Positions 40,345-48,836 of a stretch of 64,000 bases of DNA are shown piece by piece. Source of the stretch: JAHFUS01 sp035689115. GTDB lineage: Bacteria; Actinomycetota; Acidimicrobiia; Acidimicrobiales; GCA-2861595. The position numbers were made by a program, and so were the translations under genes. The notes beneath the pieces were generated by a model that saw nothing but the letters and a program-made list of their open reading frames with translations, was not told where the DNA came from and did no database searches. How positions within the stretch are numbered: position 1 is the first letter of the stretch; the number at the start of each line of letters is the position of its first letter. The stretch is taken from the NCBI GenBank assembly GCA_035689115.1, contig DASSMA010000066.1:1-64000 (forward strand), written 5' to 3'.

Positions 40345-42849
40345 ATGAGCGCCAACGTCCCGGAAAAACCGTCGCTGGACGGGCTGGAGGAGCGCTGGTC
40401 GGCGCGCTGGGAGGAGGCGGGCACCTACCGCTTCGAGCGCGTCGGGCCCCGCTCCGAGGTCTTCTCGGTCGACACCCCGCCCCCCACCGTCTCCGGGTCG
40501 CTCCACGTGGGCCACGTCTTCTCGTACACCCACACCGACCTGGTGGCCCGCTTCCAGCGCATGCGGGGCAAGCAGGTGTACTACCCCATCGGCTGGGACG
40601 ACAACGGGCTGCCCACCGAGCGGCGCGTCCAGAACTACTACGGCGTCCGCTGCGACCCGTCGCTGCACTACGACCCCGACCTGGTGCCGCCCGGCTCGGC
40701 CGCCAAGCAGCAGGTCCCCGTCTCCCGGCCCAACTTCGTGGCGCTGTGCCACGCCCTCACGGCCGAGGACGAGCAGGCCTTCGAGCGCCTCTTCCGCCGC
40801 CTCGGGCTCTCCGTGGATTGGTCCACCACCTACACCACCATCGGCGCCGACGCCCAGCGCATCTCCCAGCTCGGCTTCCTGCGGCTCCTGGAGGAGGGGC
40901 ACGCCTACCAGCGGGTCGCCCCCACGCTGTGGGACGTCGACTTCCAGACGGCCGTCGCCCAGGCCGAGCTGGAGGACCGGGAGACCGACGGGGCGTACCA
41001 CCGCATCCGCTTCGACGACATCGAGATCGAGACCACCCGGCCCGAGCTCATCCCCGCGTGCGTCGCCCTCGTCGCCCACCCCGACGACGCCCGCTTCCGG
41101 CCCCGCTTCGGCACCACGGTCCGCACGCCGCTGTTCGGCGTCGAGGTCCCGGTCCTCGCCCATCCCCTGGCCGAGCCCGACAAGGGTTCGGGCATCGCCA
41201 TGATCTGCACCTTCGGCGACGTCACCGACGTCGTGTGGTGGCGGGAGCTGGGCCTGCCCGTCCGCAGCATGCTGGGCCGCGACGGGCGCGTCCTTGCCAC
41301 CCCGCCCGACGGCGTCCCCGACGGCGAGGCCTGGCAGGCGCTGGCCGGCGCCACCGCCAAGCAGGCCCGGGCCCGCATCGTCGAGCGCCTCCGGGAGGGC
41401 GGCGAGATGATCGGCGAGCCCCGCCCTATCCGCCACCCGGTCAAGTTCTTCGAGAAGGGCGACCGGCCGCTGGAGATCGTCACCAGCCGCCAGTGGTTCA
41501 TCAACGTCCTGGAGCACAAGGACGACCTCAAGGCCCAGGGTCAGCGCCTGCGCTGGCACCCGCCGTTCATGGTCGCCCGCTACGAGAACTGGGTCGACGG
41601 CCTCAACAGCGACTGGCTGGTCAGCCGCCAGCGCTTCTTCGGCGTCCCCTTCCCCCTCTGGTACCAGGTCGGCGACGACGGCGAGCCCCGCTTCGACTCG
41701 CCCATCGTCCCCGACCACGACTCGCTGCCGATCGACCCGTCCACCGACGTCCCGCCCGGCTACACCGACGAGCAGCGCGACCGGCCGGGCGGCTTCACCG
41801 CCGACCCCGACGTGATGGACACGTGGGCCACGTCGTCGCTCACCCCCCAGATCGCCGGCCGCTGGAGCCTCGACGACGAGCTGTTCTCGATGGTCTTCCC
41901 GTTCGACGTCCGGCCCCAGGGCCACGACATCATCCGCACCTGGCTGTTCTCCACCGTCGTGCGCAGCTACCACCTGCACCGCGGCGCCCTGCCGTGGACC
42001 GACGCCGCCATCTCCGGGTGGATCCTCGACCCCGACCGCAAGAAGATGTCGAAGTCGAAGGGCAACGTCGTCACGCCCATCAAGCTGCTGGAGCAGTACG
42101 GCTCCGACGCCGTCCGCTACTGGGCGGCCAGCGGCCGGCCGGGCACCGACACCGCCTTCGACGAGAACCAGATGCGCAACGGCCGGCGCCTGGCCATCAA
42201 GGTCCTCAACGCGTCGAAGTTCGTCCTGTTCCTGCCCCGCACCGAGGGCGACGCGTCGCACCCCGTCGACCTGGCCCTGCTGGCCGGGCTGGCCCGGCTG
42301 GTCGACGACGCCACCGCCGCCTTCGACGGCTACGACTACGCCCGCCCCCTGGAGCGCACCGAGGCCTTCTTCTGGTCCTTCTGCGACGACTACCTGGAGC
42401 TGGTGAAGAACCGGGCCTACGGCGGCGGCGAGGGCGGCGGCTCGGCCATCGCCACCCTGGAGGCGGCCCTGTCCACCTTCCTCCGGCTGCTGGCCCCGTT
42501 CCTGCCCTTCGTCACCGAGGAGGTCTGGTCGTGGTGGCAGGAGGGCTCGGTCCACCGGGCCCCCTGGCCCACCGCTGCCGAGCTGGCCGGCGGCGGCGAC
42601 CCGGCCGTCCTCGAGGTCGCCGGGGAGGTCCTCCGGGCCGTCCGCAAGGCCAAGAGCGAGGCCAAGCTCTCCCAGCGGGCGGCCGTCGACACCGTCGTCG
42701 TTCACGACACGCCGGCCCGGCTGGCCGCCCTGCGGGCCGCCGAGGCCGACCTGCGCGAGGCCGGCTCGGTCGCCGACCTCCGCACCGAGGAGGCAGAGGC
42801 GTTCTCGGTCGACGTCACGCTGGCCCCGCCCCCGGTCCCGAGTACATAG
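40345..42849 (+). CDS. valS: Valyl-tRNA synthetase
   Basis: 834 residues, class I. HIGH motif as HVGH in PPPTVSGSLHVGHVFSYTHT, KMSKS in DRKKMSKSKGNVVTP, editing domain between. The length and the PTVSGSLHVGH-FSYTHTD block match the archaeal-like ValS type found in several actinobacteria, without the usual C-terminal coiled coil of the E. coli type. ATG 40345 is preferred to the upstream ATG 40300, which would overlap cysS. The last codons and stop lie in the hairpin at 42837-42879. Confidence 0.93.
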   Translation: MSANVPEKPSLDGLEERWSARWEEAGTYRFERVGPRSEVFSVDTPPPTVSGSLHVGHVFSYTHTDLVARFQRMRGKQVYYPIGWDDNGLPTERRVQNYYGVRCDPSLHYDPDLVPPGSAAKQQVPVSRPNFVALCHALTAEDEQAFERLFRRLGLSVDWSTTYTTIGADAQRISQLGFLRLLEEGHAYQRVAPTLWDVDFQTAVAQAELEDRETDGAYHRIRFDDIEIETTRPELIPACVALVAHPDDARFRPRFGTTVRTPLFGVEVPVLAHPLAEPDKGSGIAMICTFGDVTDVVWWRELGLPVRSMLGRDGRVLATPPDGVPDGEAWQALAGATAKQARARIVERLREGGEMIGEPRPIRHPVKFFEKGDRPLEIVTSRQWFINVLEHKDDLKAQGQRLRWHPPFMVARYENWVDGLNSDWLVSRQRFFGVPFPLWYQVGDDGEPRFDSPIVPDHDSLPIDPSTDVPPGYTDEQRDRPGGFTADPDVMDTWATSSLTPQIAGRWSLDDELFSMVFPFDVRPQGHDIIRTWLFSTVVRSYHLHRGALPWTDAAISGWILDPDRKKMSKSKGNVVTPIKLLEQYGSDAVRYWAASGRPGTDTAFDENQMRNGRRLAIKVLNASKFVLFLPRTEGDASHPVDLALLAGLARLVDDATAAFDGYDYARPLERTEAFFWSFCDDYLELVKNRAYGGGEGGGSAIATLEAALSTFLRLLAPFLPFVTEEVWSWWQEGSVHRAPWPTAAELAGGGDPAVLEVAGEVLRAVRKAKSEAKLSQRAAVDTVVVHDTPARLAALRAAEADLREAGSVADLRTEEAEAFSVDVTLAPPPVPST

Positions 42850-42879
42850 GGTGCGGAAACCGCACCCAATGTACTCGGG
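42837..42879. terminator. 43-bp palindrome over the valS stop codon
   Basis: 20-base arms (42837-42856 and 42860-42879) with one mismatch and a 3-base AAA loop. It encodes the last valS codons and its TAG, and ends 40 bases before mobA. Same build as the palindromes at 48792 and 53195 but a different sequence. Confidence 0.8.
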
Positions 42880-42919
42880 ATCCCCGGGTTCGGCGGGTGC
42901 GGGCGCTACGGTCGGACCC

Positions 42920-43504
42920 ATGGCAGCGCTCGCCGGGCTGGTGCTGGCCGGCGGCCGGGGCAGCCGGCTGGGGCGGCCCAAGGCCACCGTGGTGGTCCGT
43001 GGGCGCACCCTGGCCGAGCGGGCCGTCGAGCAGCTGGCGCGGCGGTGCGATCCGGTGGTCGTCGTGTCCCGCCCCGAGGTGCCGCTGCCGGCGCTGGGGG
43101 TGCGGGTGGTGCTGGACCGGCGGGGTGTGCGCGGGCCGATGAACGCCCTCATGACCGGGCTCGAGGCGGTCGACACCGACGACGTGCTGGTGCTGGCCTG
43201 CGACATCCCCTTCGCCGGACCCGTGCTCGACCGGCTGGCGGCGGCCCCGCCGGGCCGCGCGGTTGCGGCCCGGGACGACCGCCTCCAGCCGCTGTGCGCC
43301 CGGTACCCCCGCCAGGCCGCCCTGGAGGCGTGTCGGAAGCTGTCGGCCCGCGGCGTGCGGCGGATGACGTCCCTCCTGCTGGCCCTCGACGTCGAGCCCG
43401 TACCCGTCGAGGGCGGCGAGCTGTTCAACCTGAACACCGCCGAGGACCTCGAGGCGGCCCGCCTCACGCCCGGGACGAGCGCCGCCCACACCACCGGACG
43501 CTAG
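42920..43504 (+). CDS. mobA: Molybdenum cofactor guanylyltransferase
   Basis: Attaches GMP to molybdopterin. 194 residues with LAGLVLAGGRGSRLGRPKA (the nucleotide loop and Lys), RGVRGPMNALMTGL, ACDIPFAGPVLD with the metal Asp, and a FNLNTAEDLEAA C-terminus. Nearby fdhD fits a need for Mo-bis-MGD formate dehydrogenase, though no such enzyme is in the window. Confidence 0.88.
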   Translation: MAALAGLVLAGGRGSRLGRPKATVVVRGRTLAERAVEQLARRCDPVVVVSRPEVPLPALGVRVVLDRRGVRGPMNALMTGLEAVDTDDVLVLACDIPFAGPVLDRLAAAPPGRAVAARDDRLQPLCARYPRQAALEACRKLSARGVRRMTSLLLALDVEPVPVEGGELFNLNTAEDLEAARLTPGTSAAHTTGR

Positions 43505-43568
43505 CCAGGCGGGTGGCCGGCCCGCACCGGGACGGACGCACGGTTGCGGATGTCCCGGCGGCGGGAAG

Positions 43569-45947
43569 ATGGGCGGAGTGGGTGCGGTGTGGCTGCACAT
43601 GCGCACCGACCTCCGGCGGCAGTGGCGGTCGTGGTCGGTGCTGGCGCTGCTCGTGGCGCTGTCCGGCGGCGCGGCCATCGCGCTGGCCGCCGGCGCCCGC
43701 CGCACGGACAGCGCCTACCAGCGCTTCCTGCACGCCCAGCGGGCGCCGGACCTGTACGTCTACCTGACCGGCGGGCTGCACGACGACGGCCTGATCGGGC
43801 GGATGCCCGACGTCGTCGAGACGTCCACGGAGCAGCTCCTCGCCCCGACGCAGCCAGGCGTCGTACCGCTGGTCCTTCCCGGCGGTCGCCAGCCGCCGCT
43901 GAACCGGCCGAGGCTGCTCGCCGGCCGCCTGCCGCGCGCCGGCTCGGCCGACGAGATCGCGGTCGGCTTCCTGTTCGCCCGGCAGCGCCACCTGCACGTC
44001 GGCAGCCGGCTCGTGCTGCACCTTCCACCCGGCGGTCCGGTACCCAGCGTCCCGATGCACGTCGTCGGGATCGAGGCCCTCCCCGGCGAATTCCCGCCGA
44101 TGAGCGCCGGAGCGCTGCCGGCGGCCTTCGTCTCGCCGGCCTTCGCTGGCGGCCCAACGGCACTTCCCCTGACGGGCGACGGTGCCGGCGAGCGAGTGAG
44201 CGTGCGGCTGCGCCACGGCGCCCGGGCCAGCCAGATGTTCGAGGCGAACCTCCAGCGGGCGGTCGCCGTTCCCGTCGGGACGTCCCTGCTCGCCACCCAG
44301 ACGGCGCCGATCGAGCGGTCGTTCCATTTCCAGGCCATGGCGCTGTGGCTCACCGCCGCGGTCGTCGGACTGGTCGCCGCCCTCGTCCTGGCGCAGCTCC
44401 TCGCCAGACGGGCGGCCGTGGAGGCAACCGAGCTCGCCGTGTGGCGGGCCCTGGGGATGACGTCGGGCCAGCTGGCCGCCTCGTCGGCCGTGCGCGTCGG
44501 GGCCATGGCGGTCGCCGGCGCGGCGGGCGCCGCGCTGTTCAGTGTCCTGTCGTCGCCGCTCTTCCCCCTTGGCACGGTGAGGGCGGCGGAGCCCCGTCCC
44601 GGGCTGTCGGTCGACGTCCTGGCCGTGGGGTCCGGTGCCGCCGGGGCTGCCCTGCTCGTGACGGCGCTCGGCGTCGGCGTCGGCGTTCGCGTGCTGGCGG
44701 GGGCGGGCCGCCGGGCATCGGAGGCGGCCGCCGGCAACCGCCGGTCGCACCTCGTTCGAGCGGCGACGGACGCCGGACTTCCCCTCGTCCTCACGACCGG
44801 CCTCCGGCTGGCCCTCGAGCGGGGACGGGGTCGCACGGCCGTCCCGGTGCGAGCCACCGTCCTGGCCGCTGCCGTGGCCATCGGTGCGTTGGCGACGGCC
44901 GCGACGTTCAGCTCCAGCCTCGGACGCCTGCTCGCCACCCCGTCGCTGTACGGGATCACCTTCGACGCCCACGCCCGCCAGGTCGGCGACTTCGCCGACG
45001 CCCGGCCCGTCGCGGCCGCCCTGCGCAGGGACCGGGCCGTCGCCTCGGCCGTCGTCGCCGAGACCGGGGTCCCGATGACCTCGGGGCATACGAACTTCGA
45101 CGCCCTGGCCCTCTTCGACGGCGGCCCACGGTCGGCGGTGGCGGTGGTCGGCGGCCGGCGGCCGGAACGCGCCGACGAGATCGCCCTCGGGGCGCAGACG
45201 CTCGCCGACCTGCATGTCCACCTCGGCCAGACCGTGCCGCTGGCGGTCCAGGGTGTCACCGGACCGAGGACGATGCGCGTCGTCGGCCAGGCTGTGCTCC
45301 CGGCGCTGAGCGAGCGGGAGCAGCTCGGACGAGGCGGCGTCGTCACGCGTGAGGGCCTGGACGCCTTCCTCGACGCGGCGCGGCCCGGCTTCGAGGCCCC
45401 GCCCCCCGGCGACGTCTTCGTGCGCTTCCGCCCCGGCGCCCCCCGTGCGCAGGCCATCGCCCGCCTGCAGGACACCCTCGGCCGGTCCCTCGGCTTCACC
45501 ATCCGGGAACCCGAGACGCCTACGGACGTCGTCAACTTCGGCGAGGTCCGCTCCCTCCCGCAGGTGCTGGCCGGGCTCACCGCCGTCGTCGGCGTGGTGA
45601 CCCTCGCCTACCTCCTCGTCACCGTGACCAGACGCCGCCGCCGCGAGCTGGCTGTGCTCAAGTCGCTCGGCCTGGTCACGAGGCAGGTGTCCTGGGTGAT
45701 CGGGTGGCAGGCCACGACGATCGTGCTCGCCGCCCTCCTGGTCGGCGTGCCCGCCGGCATCGTGGCGGGCTGGTGGGCATGGGGCCTCATCGCCGGGCAG
45801 GTCGGTGTCGTCGTGCGCCCGGCCGTGCCCTGGGCGGCGGTCGCGGTCCTCGTGGCGGGCGCCGTCGCTGTCGCCAACGCGGTCGCCGCCGGTCCGGCGC
45901 TGGCCGCCGCCCGCATCCGGCCGGCCGACGTCCTGCGTTCGGAGTGA
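43569..45947 (+). CDS. FtsX/MacB-type ABC permease, orphan
   Basis: 792 residues. An N-terminal helix (WSVLALLVALSGGAAIALAAG), a periplasmic-type domain, three helices about 255-380 (LWLTAAVVGLVAALVLAQLL and on) and a second FtsX unit at the C-terminus starting AGLTAVVGVVTLAYLLVTVT with RRRRRELAVLKSLGLVTRQV. Both FtsX domains are intact. No ATP-binding subunit lies on either side, unlike most such permeases. Either the ATPase is elsewhere or the permease works without it. ATG 43569 has GGCGGGAAG before it. Confidence 0.85.
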   Translation: MGGVGAVWLHMRTDLRRQWRSWSVLALLVALSGGAAIALAAGARRTDSAYQRFLHAQRAPDLYVYLTGGLHDDGLIGRMPDVVETSTEQLLAPTQPGVVPLVLPGGRQPPLNRPRLLAGRLPRAGSADEIAVGFLFARQRHLHVGSRLVLHLPPGGPVPSVPMHVVGIEALPGEFPPMSAGALPAAFVSPAFAGGPTALPLTGDGAGERVSVRLRHGARASQMFEANLQRAVAVPVGTSLLATQTAPIERSFHFQAMALWLTAAVVGLVAALVLAQLLARRAAVEATELAVWRALGMTSGQLAASSAVRVGAMAVAGAAGAALFSVLSSPLFPLGTVRAAEPRPGLSVDVLAVGSGAAGAALLVTALGVGVGVRVLAGAGRRASEAAAGNRRSHLVRAATDAGLPLVLTTGLRLALERGRGRTAVPVRATVLAAAVAIGALATAATFSSSLGRLLATPSLYGITFDAHARQVGDFADARPVAAALRRDRAVASAVVAETGVPMTSGHTNFDALALFDGGPRSAVAVVGGRRPERADEIALGAQTLADLHVHLGQTVPLAVQGVTGPRTMRVVGQAVLPALSEREQLGRGGVVTREGLDAFLDAARPGFEAPPPGDVFVRFRPGAPRAQAIARLQDTLGRSLGFTIREPETPTDVVNFGEVRSLPQVLAGLTAVVGVVTLAYLLVTVTRRRRRELAVLKSLGLVTRQVSWVIGWQATTIVLAALLVGVPAGIVAGWWAWGLIAGQVGVVVRPAVPWAAVAVLVAGAVAVANAVAAGPALAAARIRPADVLRSE

Positions 45948-45949
45948 CC

Positions 45950-46462
45950 TCAGGCCGGCGGGCGCTCGGGCAGGTGGAGCCCCATGACGACGGCGTCCCA
46001 CAGCTCCCCGCTGCGCCGCCGGTAGTGGCGCCGGAGGACGCCCTCCTCCACGAAGCCGAACGTGCGGTAGAGGGCGATGGCCGCCTCGTTGTGGGGCCAC
46101 ACCTGGAGGGCGGCCTTGTGGGCGCCGGCGCCGGCCGCCCAGTCCAGGCCGGCGCCCAGCAGGGCGCTGCCCACGCCCCGCCGGCGCCACTCCGGCGCCA
46201 CGTGCATCCCGAGGTCGGCGACGCCGTAGGCCCGCACCGTCATCCCGAGCTGCCCGACCAGGTCGCCTCCGGCCTCGGCCACGAACTGCGCCTCGTGCGG
46301 GTCGTCGAGGGCGGCCAGCATGCGGGCCCGGTGGCGCTCCGGGTCCACCCGCTCGGTGGCGATCCAGCGGCCCTCGGCGGCCACGCGCTCCAGCAGCGCC
46401 AGCAGACCGGCCACGTCGGCCACCGCCGCCGGCCGGACGCGGTACGGGCGGTCGATGGTCAG
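45950..46462 (-). CDS. GNAT-family N-acetyltransferase
   Basis: About 170 residues. MHVAPEWRRRGVGSALLGAGLDWA is the acetyl-CoA pyrophosphate loop (RRRGVG) and ALYRTFGFVEEGVLRRHYRR the end motif. The only start near the first conserved residue is CTG 46462, which overlaps the Rieske gene stop (CTGA), like the ATGA overlaps elsewhere; if CTG is not used, the next is a GTG inside the first helix. Substrate unknown. Confidence 0.78.
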   Translation of the reverse strand: MTIDRPYRVRPAAVADVAGLLALLERVAAEGRWIATERVDPERHRARMLAALDDPHEAQFVAEAGGDLVGQLGMTVRAYGVADLGMHVAPEWRRRGVGSALLGAGLDWAAGAGAHKAALQVWPHNEAAIALYRTFGFVEEGVLRRHYRRRSGELWDAVVMGLHLPERPPA

Positions 46463-47169
46463 TCGCGCACCACCACCACGAACGTGCGGGACTCCACCGG
46501 CTCGGGGCTCCACGGCGTGCCGTAGCTGAAGGTGACCTCGGCCTGCCCCGGCGCCCGGGCCGCCAGCCGGGCCACGTGCCGGGGCGGCTGGTCGGGAGCG
46601 AATCCCTCCGACACGATGGCGACGCCGCCCCCCGACACCGCAGAGCGCCACAGGTGGGCCGGCCGGGGAGTGGTGGCCAGGACGACCTCGTGCTGCTCGC
46701 CGACCCGGAGGTGCACCGTCTGCGGCCCGGCGGGGACGGGCTCGGGCTCGGGTGGCGGCGGCGGGGTGGCGACCACCCGGTGGGCAGCCTGGTCCCACCC
46801 GGGCGGCGGAGGCTCGGGGGCGTCGGCCACCCAGATCCACCCGTCGCGCTCCTCGGTGCGGTACACGGGCAGGTAGCCCGGCTTCAGGCGCACCAGCGAC
46901 TCGGAGGAGGCGTCGCGGGTGGGGAGGACGTTCTCGCCGGTGTGGACGTCGTACAGGTAGAGGTGGCGGGCGCACCGCAGCTGGCCCTCCCAGAACGTGG
47001 CGCCCTCGAGCGGGGTGGCCTGGTGGGGGCACTCGGCCGAGAAGGCCACCGGCCGCCCGTCGGGGAGCCGGGCGACCAGCACGTCCGCCCGGCCCACCCG
47101 CACCACGTGGAAGTCGGGCTCCCCGGGCTCGCCGATGCGGCAGTCGTCGCTACGGACGGCGGGCCGCAT
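46459..47169 (-). CDS. Rieske 2Fe-2S protein with chagasin-like C-terminal domain
   Basis: 236 residues, no signal or anchor. Rieske site at about 45-70: CPH, 17 residues, then CARH, i.e. CxH...CxxH. After a Pro-rich linker (about 140) the C-terminal 100 residues read TVHLRVGEQHEVVLATTP, then LWRSA, and a GQAEVTFSYGTPW segment, the strand order of chagasin (inhibitor I42). The inhibitory loops NPTTG, GxGG and RPW are only partly kept (TPRP, absent, TPW). ATGA overlap with the upstream gene. Role unknown; a redox partner with a protein-binding tail is possible. Confidence 0.75.
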   Translation of the reverse strand: MRPAVRSDDCRIGEPGEPDFHVVRVGRADVLVARLPDGRPVAFSAECPHQATPLEGATFWEGQLRCARHLYLYDVHTGENVLPTRDASSESLVRLKPGYLPVYRTEERDGWIWVADAPEPPPPGWDQAAHRVVATPPPPPEPEPVPAGPQTVHLRVGEQHEVVLATTPRPAHLWRSAVSGGGVAIVSEGFAPDQPPRHVARLAARAPGQAEVTFSYGTPWSPEPVESRTFVVVVRD

Positions 47170-47936
47170 CACGGGAGGAGCGACCGCACCACTGGCACCC
47201 ACGCGGCGGGCGGCGCCGCCGGGTGGAGCACCTCGTCGGCGCCCGGCGGGGGGCCGGCGCTGTCGGTGAGGGCGGCCACCGGGATGAACCGCCCGCAGGC
47301 CTCCGTGCGCAGCTCCATGATGAACTCCCGACCGCGGTCGCCGGTGGCGTCGACCACGATGGCGCCGGGGATCAAGGCGCCGCAGCTGCTGGGCGGGAAC
47401 TCCTCGAAGGTGCGGATCTCCATGCGGCAGTCGCCGAGGGCGGCACCGAGGGCCTCGGCCTGCTCCTGCTCGACGCCGACGGTGAGCACCAGGGCGGTGG
47501 GCAGCCCCGCCACCCGGCGGGCACCGCCCAGCTCCGCCGTCCAGTCGGCCTCCTGGAACGGGTTGTCGGAGAGGAACGTCTCCTCCCCCGCCTTGGCCTC
47601 CAGGGCCCGCTGCCCGGTGTCCGGGTCGGGCGCCCAGAGCGCCCACGACACCTGGCCGAGGGACAGCTCGGTGTAGGTGATGGGCTGGATGAGCGGGGGG
47701 TCGATGGCTACCCGCAACAGCCCCTTCGCCTCCAGGGCGGCGATCAGGTCGTCGAGCACCGGCGCCTCCTCCCGGGGCTCCTCGTTGCGCACGGCGATGA
47801 CCTCGTCGGTCACCCGGTAAGCGGTGTGCCACCAGCCGTGGAGCATGAGGGCGTCGCCCTCGATGTGAAGCGTCGGGCCGAACCCCCGCTTCGCCCCCTG
47901 CCGCAAGAACCCGTCGATCACCGCTGCGTCGTCCAC
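47169..47936 (-). CDS. Unknown protein, first gene of the Rieske operon
   Basis: 255 residues. The first 115 residues are mixed helix/strand (HIEGDALMLHGWWHTAYRVT, DEVIAVRNEEPREEAPVLDD). The last 110 have a receiver-like pattern: PGAIVVDATGDRG where the phospho-Asp would be and IPVAALTDSAGPPPGADEVLHP where the Thr and Lys strands would be, but the acidic pocket is not convincing. No family recognised. It is divergent from fdhD and overlaps the Rieske gene by ATGA. Confidence 0.65.
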   Translation of the reverse strand: MDDAAVIDGFLRQGAKRGFGPTLHIEGDALMLHGWWHTAYRVTDEVIAVRNEEPREEAPVLDDLIAALEAKGLLRVAIDPPLIQPITYTELSLGQVSWALWAPDPDTGQRALEAKAGEETFLSDNPFQEADWTAELGGARRVAGLPTALVLTVGVEQEQAEALGAALGDCRMEIRTFEEFPPSSCGALIPGAIVVDATGDRGREFIMELRTEACGRFIPVAALTDSAGPPPGADEVLHPAAPPAAWVPVVRSLLP

Positions 47937-47995
47937 GCTGGCAAAGGTATCCGGACCCTCGCAGTTATCGGAACCCGGGCCGCTACGGTTCCGGG

Positions 47996-48787
47996 ATGGC
48001 GCGCGGCCGGACCGAGCAGGTGCTCGTCCGGCGCGGCTTGCGGGGCGTCGGGCCCGACGACGTCATCGTGGAGGAGCCCCTCGAGATCCGCCTCGACGGC
48101 CGGCTGGTGACCACCACCATGCGCACGCCCGGCCACGACTTCGAGCTGGCGACCGGCTTCCTGCACGCCGACGGGCTGCTGGGCGGGGCAGCCGTCCGGC
48201 AGGTGCGCTACTGCGCCACCGGCTCCGCCGTCGACACCGAGTTCAACGTGGTCGAGGTGGGCACCGACGGCGCCGCCCCGACGCCGGCACCCCGCCTGGT
48301 GGGAGGCACGTCGGCCTGCGGCCTGTGCGGCAGCCTGGCGATCGACGCCCTCACCGAGCGACTGGTCCCCCTCGCCGCCCCGGCCGCCCTCGACTCCGAC
48401 GTCCTCGCCGGCCTCCCCGCCCGGGTGCGGCCCCTCCAGGCCCTGTTCGCCGCCACCGGCTCGGTCCACGCCGCTGCCTCGTTCGACCCCCGCACGGGCG
48501 AGGTCGGCGTGGTGCGCGAGGACATCGGCCGCCACAACGCCGTCGACAAGGTGGTGGGCCGCCTGCTGCTCGACGGCCTCCTGCCGGCGGCCGGCGCCGG
48601 CCTGTTCGTGAGCGGCCGGGCGTCGTTCGAGATGGTGCAGAAGGCGTGGGCCGCCGGTTTCGGGCTGGTGGCGGCGGTGAGCGGCCCGTCGTCGCTGGCG
48701 GTGGCCACCGCCCGGCGGGCGAACATCACCCTCGTCGGCTTCCTCCGCGACGGAGGGATGAACGTCTACTCCCCCGCCCCCCTCTGA
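47996..48787 (+). CDS. fdhD: Formate dehydrogenase sulfurtransferase FdhD
   Basis: Transfers sulfur from a cysteine desulfurase to the molybdenum cofactor of formate dehydrogenase. 263 residues. The catalytic pair is in TSACGLCGSL (CxxC). VREDIGRHNAVDKVVG and VSGRASFEMVQKA are family blocks. The gene stop at 48787 is followed directly by the 45-bp palindrome. Confidence 0.93.
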   Translation: MARGRTEQVLVRRGLRGVGPDDVIVEEPLEIRLDGRLVTTTMRTPGHDFELATGFLHADGLLGGAAVRQVRYCATGSAVDTEFNVVEVGTDGAAPTPAPRLVGGTSACGLCGSLAIDALTERLVPLAAPAALDSDVLAGLPARVRPLQALFAATGSVHAAASFDPRTGEVGVVREDIGRHNAVDKVVGRLLLDGLLPAAGAGLFVSGRASFEMVQKAWAAGFGLVAAVSGPSSLAVATARRANITLVGFLRDGGMNVYSPAPL

Positions 48788-48791
48788 CGCA

Positions 48792-48836
48792 CTGACATGC
48801 GAACCGCGGCGAATTTCGCCGCGGTTCGCATGTCAG
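48792..48836. repeat. 45-bp palindromic repeat, copy 2 (perfect)
   Basis: 22-base arms with a single central base, fully self-complementary. It fills the gap between the convergent fdhD and mscR stops and includes the mscR stop codon, so it can act as a bidirectional terminator. The sequence recurs, with changes, at 6377-6421. Confidence 0.9.

Noticed and set aside
39694..43494. Minus-strand open frame of 1266 codons
   Set aside because: Covers cysS, valS and mobA in antisense; composition is that of a shadow frame and the three enzymes are certain.
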